Positions 7,104 through 10,958 of a DNA stretch of 10,958 nt are shown here, piece after piece. This DNA is from JAHEEL01 sp039715165 (GTDB taxonomy: Bacteria > Actinomycetota > Acidimicrobiia > Spongiisociales > UBA5794): positions 1 to 10,958 of the forward strand of contig JBDLHX010000082.1 in NCBI GenBank assembly GCA_039715165.1. The letters are read 5' to 3'. The position numbers and the translations under genes are program-made. The notes beneath the pieces were generated by a model. That model made no database searches. It saw only the letters and a list, made by a program, of their open reading frames with translations, and was not told where the DNA came from. How positions within the stretch are numbered: position 1 is the first letter of the stretch; each line of letters begins with the position of its first letter.

Positions 7104-7500
7104 CCCTGACGAACCGTCTCGTCCAGAACTACTCCGCATCCGTCCGGCATCACCCTGACCCTGCTCCCACTCGTTCCTCCTTCATCGTCTCGAGTCGCTG
7201 CGGCGAATCCACCGAACCGCTCACCTGTCTGTTGTCGCAGGAGGCGAATCGGTTCCCCCCGTCGCAGCGAGCACCGGGACATCCTGTCTGTGTCCGGAAC
7301 GGCCGGCGTGTCGCGCGGTTTCTCAGGACTCGGTTGAACGGGGGTGCCATGGCCTTCTTCCGATGTCACATGGGCCAGGCAGCGACGCCACCGACGCGCA
7401 GATCATCGAGGCATCGTGGATCGCCGCCCTGAGGATCCCACGGTGCAGCCCTCGCAGCGATCACGCTGTGAGGGCTGCTCCTCGAATCCCAGACGATCGT
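7104..7500. other. 397-base stretch with no convincing gene
   Basis: This stretch lies between the small gene and the stop of the anti-sigma candidate. A minus ORF (7369-7100, GTG start, 89 codons) overlaps the small gene as ATGA. However, it has only about 61% G/C at third positions, no ribosome site and no recognisable motif. A second minus ORF (7350-7150) is equally unconvincing. A strong AAGGAGG ribosome-site sequence (complement of 7176-7182) has only a 6-codon GTG reading frame 5 bases after it. The hairpin at 7445-7478 is listed separately. Confidence 0.5.
7445..7478 (-). terminator. Long hairpin terminator for the sigma/anti-sigma operon
   Basis: Arms 7445-7457 and 7466-7478 pair over 13 bp with one G-T wobble. 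Two more pairs inside give a 15-bp stem with a 4-base loop. It begins 22 bases after the stop codon at 7501 on the minus strand. No U-tract follows, as is common for GC-rich actinobacterial terminators. Confidence 0.7.
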
Positions 7501-8994
7501 TCAGGAACCGGGGGCTCCCACCGGGCAGGCCACGGCCGGAAGGACGAACTCCCGAGCGGCAGCAGCCTTCTGCTCCGGCGTGGCGTTGACGAGTTCGATC
7601 CTGTCGATGCCCTGGTCGGTCGCCCAAGCCCCGAGAGCGACATCGTTCTCGACCGGGATCACTATCTCCGTGCCGTCCGCCAGCGTGATATGCACCGACG
7701 GAATGCCCTCGAGACCCCATCCGGCAAATCTCATCCGATAGAACCCGCTCTCGTCACAACCGTCTCCGGACATCGCCAGCCCGAACCCGTATGCCTCGCC
7801 CTCCGTCAGGTAGCACTCGGCGCTCGCGTTGGGTTTCGGATCATCGTGAGCGAGGAACATGCAGGCATGCGCCCGATCAAAGCCGTCGAACTGCTGGCGT
7901 CCGCTGAGGAGACTCAGCGTCCCGAATCCGGACACATCGCGTTCTGCCCAGAGGAACGCCGTCCCCGGGATGATCTGCTGATAGGGGCCTGCTGCGGCCT
8001 CGAATTCGGCGTCGCTGATCGAAACCGGACCGTCAACCGACTCGACCACGGTGGTCGTCGTCACTGTCGGAGCCTTGTCGGAATCGTCACGCTCCAGTGC
8101 GAGCGCTTCGAACACCTCGGCGGCGATCGTGTCCATCTGCTCGGGCGTCGCCTCGATCGGCAGCGCGCCGTACGTGTCGGAGAGTTGGAAGAACCGAACT
8201 GTCGCGAGAATGGACGGTGTCTCGGCGACGTAGTCTGCCGTGTGACCGGTCACATTCGACAGGAACCGGACTCCGCCACGTTCGCTGACACTCGACATCG
8301 TGTCAAGGTCGGGAAGGGTGATGACGAGCGTTTCTACGCCGGTGGTGTTGAACTCCTTCCAGACCTCGGCCGAGATCGGATCAGTGGACTCCAGCTCGTT
8401 CCACCCGATGTAGACCATCGTGTCCGATCCGTCGCCGAGGAGGAGGAACGCGTGCTCGGACCACTCCCCCAACCCGGATTGGAGGGCCATCGCGTCCCTG
8501 ATGGCGGGAACCGTTGCCTGGACGGTTAGCAGCTTCTCCCTGATGCCGGACAGCGGGACCGGGTGGCCCTGCATATCCATACCCTCGACGACAGGGAGCG
8601 ACTCGGGATCGCGAATCCGGGTGACGGTGTAGACCCAACTCCAGCGCTCCTCGTCATCGTTGGCGGGGTCTGGGTTGAATCGCAGTCCGGACGGGTTGCT
8701 CTCCTCCACAGGGGCGACCGTTGCCGGAGACGACGTCTCCCCAGCATTCACAGTCGTGGCGGTTGCTGCGGTCGCCGAGTCCGGCGCGGCGGCGGCGGTG
8801 GTGAGATCGGTCTTCGCGACGATCGCCGTTGCTCCGAGGAGTCCGAAGACCCCTGCGGCGACGGCGGCGCCTGTGAGAACGCGGTGCCGGTACATCCGGG
8901 AACGGACGGAGGAAGCGGGACGCGCCTCGACGTGTGTGACCTGGCGTCGGGCCTCTTCTGCTGCGTCGGTGAGTTGGTCTTCGAGCCTGTTCAT
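7501..8994 (-). CDS. Single-pass membrane protein, probable anti-sigma partner of the adjacent sigma factor
   Basis: A 497-residue protein with a short hydrophilic N-terminus (residues 1-38, MNRLEDQLTDAAEEARRQV...), one membrane segment (about 39-60) and a large extracytoplasmic part. The outer part opens with a Thr/Ala/Pro linker (62-95) and has two predicted globular halves split by a linker near the TVTTTTVVE stretch. The second half contains the protein's four Cys residues and the motif FAGWGLEGIPSVHITLADG. It overlaps the sigma gene stop as ATGA, with GGAGGGG upstream. Position, coupling and topology point to a membrane anti-sigma factor, with the cytoplasmic tail binding the sigma factor and the ectodomain sensing a signal. 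There is no HxxxCxxC zinc-binding anti-sigma motif, and the cytoplasmic part is short, so this is inference from context. Confidence 0.8.
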   Translation of the reverse strand: MNRLEDQLTDAAEEARRQVTHVEARPASSVRSRMYRHRVLTGAAVAAGVFGLLGATAIVAKTDLTTAAAAPDSATAATATTVNAGETSSPATVAPVEESNPSGLRFNPDPANDDEERWSWVYTVTRIRDPESLPVVEGMDMQGHPVPLSGIREKLLTVQATVPAIRDAMALQSGLGEWSEHAFLLLGDGSDTMVYIGWNELESTDPISAEVWKEFNTTGVETLVITLPDLDTMSSVSERGGVRFLSNVTGHTADYVAETPSILATVRFFQLSDTYGALPIEATPEQMDTIAAEVFEALALERDDSDKAPTVTTTTVVESVDGPVSISDAEFEAAAGPYQQIIPGTAFLWAERDVSGFGTLSLLSGRQQFDGFDRAHACMFLAHDDPKPNASAECYLTEGEAYGFGLAMSGDGCDESGFYRMRFAGWGLEGIPSVHITLADGTEIVIPVENDVALGAWATDQGIDRIELVNATPEQKAAAAREFVLPAVACPVGAPGS

Positions 8995-9548
8995 GCGTGG
9001 TCCCCTCCCTCATCGAGCTGTGCTTCGAGCGTTTGCTTCGCTCGTTGCAGGTGCGTCTTCACCGTGTTCTCCGACATCTCGAGAATGCGGGCGATATCGG
9101 CGATGGAGCTTCGGTCGTAGTAACGCAGGGCGATCACCTGGGCCTGGCGCTTCGGCAGCTTGCGAACCGCAGCCCACGTCGCCACCGCATCGGGCGACAT
9201 GTCCGGAACGGTGAACCCGGATCCGCCGATCCGGGCGAGCGCCTTGGCTTCGGCCTTGCGCCGCCGGAACCCCGAAACGGACCCGTTCGACACGACCCGG
9301 CGCACCCATGCACCCGGGTTGTCATAGGCGCCGACCGTCTCCCACTGCTTGTACGCCTTCAAGAAGGCGTCCTGCGCGAGATCCTCGGCACCGGACCGGC
9401 TCCCCGACAGCACGAACGCCAGCCCGATGACGGGCTTGAGCTCGCGCTGATAGAAGGACGCGAAGTCCAGACGAAACGGAGCCGCCGTCACTGCCGGCTC
9501 CTCTTGCGCTACCACCACTGGAGGGACCTCCATTCGTCGAAGTCTCAT
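8991..9548 (-). CDS. SigE-family ECF RNA polymerase sigma factor
   Basis: A 185-residue sigma-70 family factor of the SigE-like ECF group, which directs RNA polymerase to stress- or envelope-type promoters. Region 2 spans about residues 29-97, with the core-binding motif GAEDLAQDAFLKAYKQWETV and the RRVVSN...FRRRK end. Region 4 spans about 131-178, with LPKRQAQVIALRYYDRSSIADIA and the helix-turn-helix SENTVKTHLQRAK. The start is uncertain: ATG 9548, ATG 9533 and GTG 9518 are all in frame. Only GTG 9518 has a good ribosome site (GGAGG, 8 bases away), and that site lies in a near-perfect dyad at 9519-9532. The gene is coupled by ATGA to the membrane-protein gene that follows. Confidence 0.95.
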   Translation of the reverse strand: MRLRRMEVPPVVVAQEEPAVTAAPFRLDFASFYQRELKPVIGLAFVLSGSRSGAEDLAQDAFLKAYKQWETVGAYDNPGAWVRRVVSNGSVSGFRRRKAEAKALARIGGSGFTVPDMSPDAVATWAAVRKLPKRQAQVIALRYYDRSSIADIARILEMSENTVKTHLQRAKQTLEAQLDEGGDHA

Positions 9549-9602
9549 GGAGTAACACGCATACCGGCTGCTGAACGGACTACACGGACTTCGCGAATCG
9601 GC

Positions 9603-9929
9603 TCAACCGGTCTCTCTCGGGTGCGTCAGCGCCACCTTCGTAATCCAGACGATGCGGTCCGCCTTGTCGACGCAGTACCACACACGACCCGCGCTGGAGA
9701 TCTCGTGCTGCCACTGAGGGAGCCGCGTCTTCCCGATCAAACGATCCTTCAGCTTCCCCTTCAATCTCGCCGTTCTCCTCGGGTTGGCAGACCGATCCGT
9801 TGGGGACGTCTCGAGTCTCCGCTTCTCGGCAGCCATGAGATCCGGCTCGGCGGTGACCGCTCGGCGCCACTCCTTCTCAGACCGGCGCGAGGCATGAAGG
9901 ACTCGCCATTTCGACTCACTTCGGGACAT
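9603..9929 (-). CDS. Probable RelE/ParE-like toxin of a type II toxin-antitoxin pair
   Basis: A 108-residue basic protein. The N-terminal half is helical and rich in Arg/Lys. The C-terminal half (WQHEISSAGRVWYCVD, then IVWITKVALTHPRETG) resembles the beta-sheet core and HP-x-x-T ending of RelE/ParE-fold toxins, especially the LKGKL...WQxEISxxGRxWY pattern. Such proteins cleave mRNA or poison gyrase; which applies here cannot be decided. It starts 12 bases after the stop of the upstream antitoxin-like gene, the classic antitoxin-first order. No good ribosome site is visible, consistent with coupled translation. The family match was made by eye; it could instead be an uncharacterised relative. 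Confidence 0.65.
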   Translation of the reverse strand: MSRSESKWRVLHASRRSEKEWRRAVTAEPDLMAAEKRRLETSPTDRSANPRRTARLKGKLKDRLIGKTRLPQWQHEISSAGRVWYCVDKADRIVWITKVALTHPRETG

Positions 9930-9941
9930 GAGCGGCTCGTT

Positions 9942-10397
9942 TCAGACAGGACTTCCGTGCGGTTCGGGGATGTCCTCACTGAGTTCGTCCGCCAGAGAGC
10001 GGTCGGCAGCTACCTCTGCGGTGGCCTTCCAGTCATAGAGCAATTCGTCGAGTGCGCCGATTGGGCCACCCACCGCCGCTACTGCGACCGCATCGAGAAG
10101 TCCGGAAAGGAACTCCCGCTGCTCCTCGTCGTCGAGGGGGACGATCCAGGCCAGATCGCGATAGGCGAGCGGTGACCGCTCCTCCCTGGGGAGCTCGAGC
10201 TGAAGCCCAGCTTCGGCGTAGGCGAGGAGCAGACGCACCAACCGTTCCTTGGTCTCGGCGTCCTCAGCGCGGTGAAGCACCAGAAGCAGCCCATCCTTGT
10301 CACGGATGAGCGCCCCCGCGCCGGACCTTCCGGCTTCTACAACGGCCCGGTGGCTGCGGGCGAGGTCGGTGACCTGGTAGGCGGTAGATGTTGTCAT
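9942..10397 (-). CDS. Phd/YefM-like antitoxin
   Basis: A 151-residue acidic protein. Residues 1-45 (YQVTDLARSHRAVVEAGRSG, then LIRDKDGLLLVL) follow the Phd/YefM layout: a strand, a helix with TDxxRxxxxVxxA, and a paired strand that builds the DNA-binding dimer. The middle part is helical. The C-terminus (LLYDWKATAEVAADRSLADEL and beyond) is charged and probably wraps the toxin, as in this family. It is longer than the usual 80-90 residues, so it may carry an extra domain. ATG 10397 follows a good promoter at 10428-10455 with a dyad at 10422-10447, the expected arrangement for an autoregulated toxin-antitoxin operon. Confidence 0.65.
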   Translation of the reverse strand: MTTSTAYQVTDLARSHRAVVEAGRSGAGALIRDKDGLLLVLHRAEDAETKERLVRLLLAYAEAGLQLELPREERSPLAYRDLAWIVPLDDEEQREFLSGLLDAVAVAAVGGPIGALDELLYDWKATAEVAADRSLADELSEDIPEPHGSPV

Positions 10398-10421
10398 GTG
10401 ACCATGCCGATCGAAGCTCTA

Positions 10422-10447
10422 CGTATGATTATGCACAGATTCATACG
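10422..10447. promoter_or_regulatory. Inverted-repeat operator candidate for the toxin-antitoxin operon
   Basis: CGTATGA (10422-10428) and TCATACG (10441-10447) are perfect inverted 7-mers separated by 12 bases, so their centres lie 19 bases apart, close to two helical turns. The dyad covers the -10 and spacer of the antitoxin promoter, which suits repression by an antitoxin dimer pair. Binding is inferred. Confidence 0.5.
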
Positions 10448-10455
10448 CATTGCAA
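10428..10455 (-). promoter_or_regulatory. Housekeeping-type promoter of the toxin-antitoxin operon
   Basis: On the minus strand TTGCAA (complement of 10450-10455, 4 of 6 matches to consensus) is followed after 16 bases by CATAAT (complement of 10428-10433, 5 of 6 matches). Transcription would begin near 10421, giving a leader of about 24 bases before ATG 10397. The stretch is also markedly more A/T-rich than its surroundings. Confidence 0.55.
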
Positions 10456-10507
10456 GCGGTCTGCTGCGGACACCACGCAACCTGTGCGGCACTATGCAAC
10501 AAACAAC

Positions 10508-10533
10508 GGAACCATTCCGAGTGCTGCTGCGTG
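10508..10533 (+). promoter_or_regulatory. ECF-type promoter-like motif before the second sigma gene
   Basis: GGAAC (10508-10512) is followed after 17 bases by CGTG (10530-10533). The same spacing is seen at the motif before the solute-binding protein operon. Autoregulation of ECF sigma genes is common, so this is a plausible promoter. The GGAAC also lies in a small dyad, CGGAA/TTCCG (10507-10519). The evidence is a short motif only. Confidence 0.3.
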
Positions 10534-10572
10534 TCCCTCGTGTCAAGCGCAGTTCGATCAACAGGAAGAGAC

Positions 10573-10958
10573 GTGGTGACAGCGGAACCGCTGAGTGAAG
10601 AGATGCCGGTCGTTCTCGGTTTCGAAGGCTTCCACCGGACCAACCGGGATCGGTTGTACCGGGCACTCGTGATGACCGTCCGCGACGCCGACGTGGCGGC
10701 CGAAGCCGTCGATGAGGCCATGGCGCGCGCCGCCGAGCGGTGGGAGACCGTCGGCGCCTACGACGCGCCGGAGGGCTGGGTCTACCGGGTGGCACTCAAT
10801 TGGGCGAGGTCGGTCTTCCGCCGCAGACGCCCACTCCCCCGGTCGTCCGGACTCGTGTGGGACGCCCTCCCCGACCCGGATGTGACGAGAGCCGTCGCCG
10901 CGCTCTCGTACAAGCTGCGAGTCGTGGTCGTCGCCCGCTACTACCTCGACTGGTCGAC
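10573..10958 (+). CDS. SigE-like ECF sigma factor, N-terminal part (runs off right edge)
   Basis: The first 128 codons of a gene continuing past the right edge. It begins GTG GTG ACA at 10573/10576, with AGGA at 10563-10566 at suitable spacing; ATG 10603 is a later alternative. Region 2 is visible as FHRTNRDRLYRALVMTVRDA, then AEAVDEAMARAAERWETVGAYD and GWVYRVALNWARSVFRRRR. The start of region 4 reads LSYKLRVVVVARYYLDWS. It shares the octapeptide WETVGAYD and the general layout with the sigma factor at 8991-9548, so the two are paralogues in one group. It diverges from typical members in the region 2 core-binding helix (AVDEAMARA in place of the usual EDLxQ type). The gene faces away from the toxin-antitoxin pair. 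Confidence 0.88.
   Translation, partial: MVTAEPLSEEMPVVLGFEGFHRTNRDRLYRALVMTVRDADVAAEAVDEAMARAAERWETVGAYDAPEGWVYRVALNWARSVFRRRRPLPRSSGLVWDALPDPDVTRAVAALSYKLRVVVVARYYLDWS

Noticed and set aside
7100..7369. 89-codon minus ORF overlapping the small gene as ATGA
   Set aside because: Third-position G/C is only about 61%, it has no ribosome site and no motif. ATGA overlaps arise easily by chance at ATGA starts.
7363..8529. 388-codon plus-strand ORF
   Set aside because: Antisense shadow of the anti-sigma candidate; no motif and no ribosome site that stands out.
9590..9597. Palindrome TTCGCGAA between the toxin and sigma genes
   Set aside because: An 8-base palindrome is expected by chance, and no promoter or hairpin goes with it.
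8997..10175. 392-codon plus-strand ORF
   Set aside because: It runs antisense across the sigma factor, the toxin and part of the antitoxin genes and has no recognisable protein features.

Overview
The window looks like chromosomal DNA from a high-GC actinobacterium. The class may be Acidimicrobiia, but this is inferred from style only: strong G/C at third codon positions, GTG starts, SigE-type ECF sigma factors, lipoproteins with Thr/Ser/Pro-rich stalks, and actinobacterial envelope modules. No rRNA, tRNA, IS element, phage gene or CRISPR array was seen.

Layout from left to right. (1) Bases 1-652, minus strand: a PadR-type repressor gene followed, with an ATGA overlap, by a HAAS-domain membrane-protein gene that runs off the left edge. 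(2) Bases 799-6662, minus strand: a compact operon transcribed right to left. It encodes a family 5 extracellular solute-binding lipoprotein, a Thr-rich-stalk lipoprotein, a polytopic membrane protein, a small lipoprotein, a large multi-module lipoprotein and a DUF2007-type protein. Neighbouring genes overlap by 4-8 bases except after the membrane-protein gene. There the coding signal appears to change frame twice, so its C-terminus may be frameshifted or mis-sequenced. (3) Bases 6798-7103, minus strand: a small membrane-anchored protein with a four-cysteine tail. (4) Bases 7104-7500: no convincing gene; it holds a long hairpin that probably terminates the next operon. (5) Bases 7501-9548, minus strand: a SigE-family sigma factor gene with an ATGA overlap to a large membrane protein gene, probably its anti-sigma partner. 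(6) Bases 9603-10397, minus strand: a likely type II toxin-antitoxin pair (Phd-like antitoxin, then RelE/ParE-like toxin) behind a recognisable promoter that carries an inverted repeat. (7) Bases 10573-10958, plus strand: the 5' part of a second SigE-like sigma factor gene, divergent from the toxin-antitoxin pair.

Reading the genes together: most products are regulators of envelope or stress responses (PadR/HAAS, two ECF sigma systems) or exported lipoproteins. The 799-6662 operon is the best candidate for an undescribed system. It encodes four consecutive lipoproteins plus a membrane protein, led by a solute-binding protein with no transporter genes nearby. Protein families were recognised by eye, without database searches.
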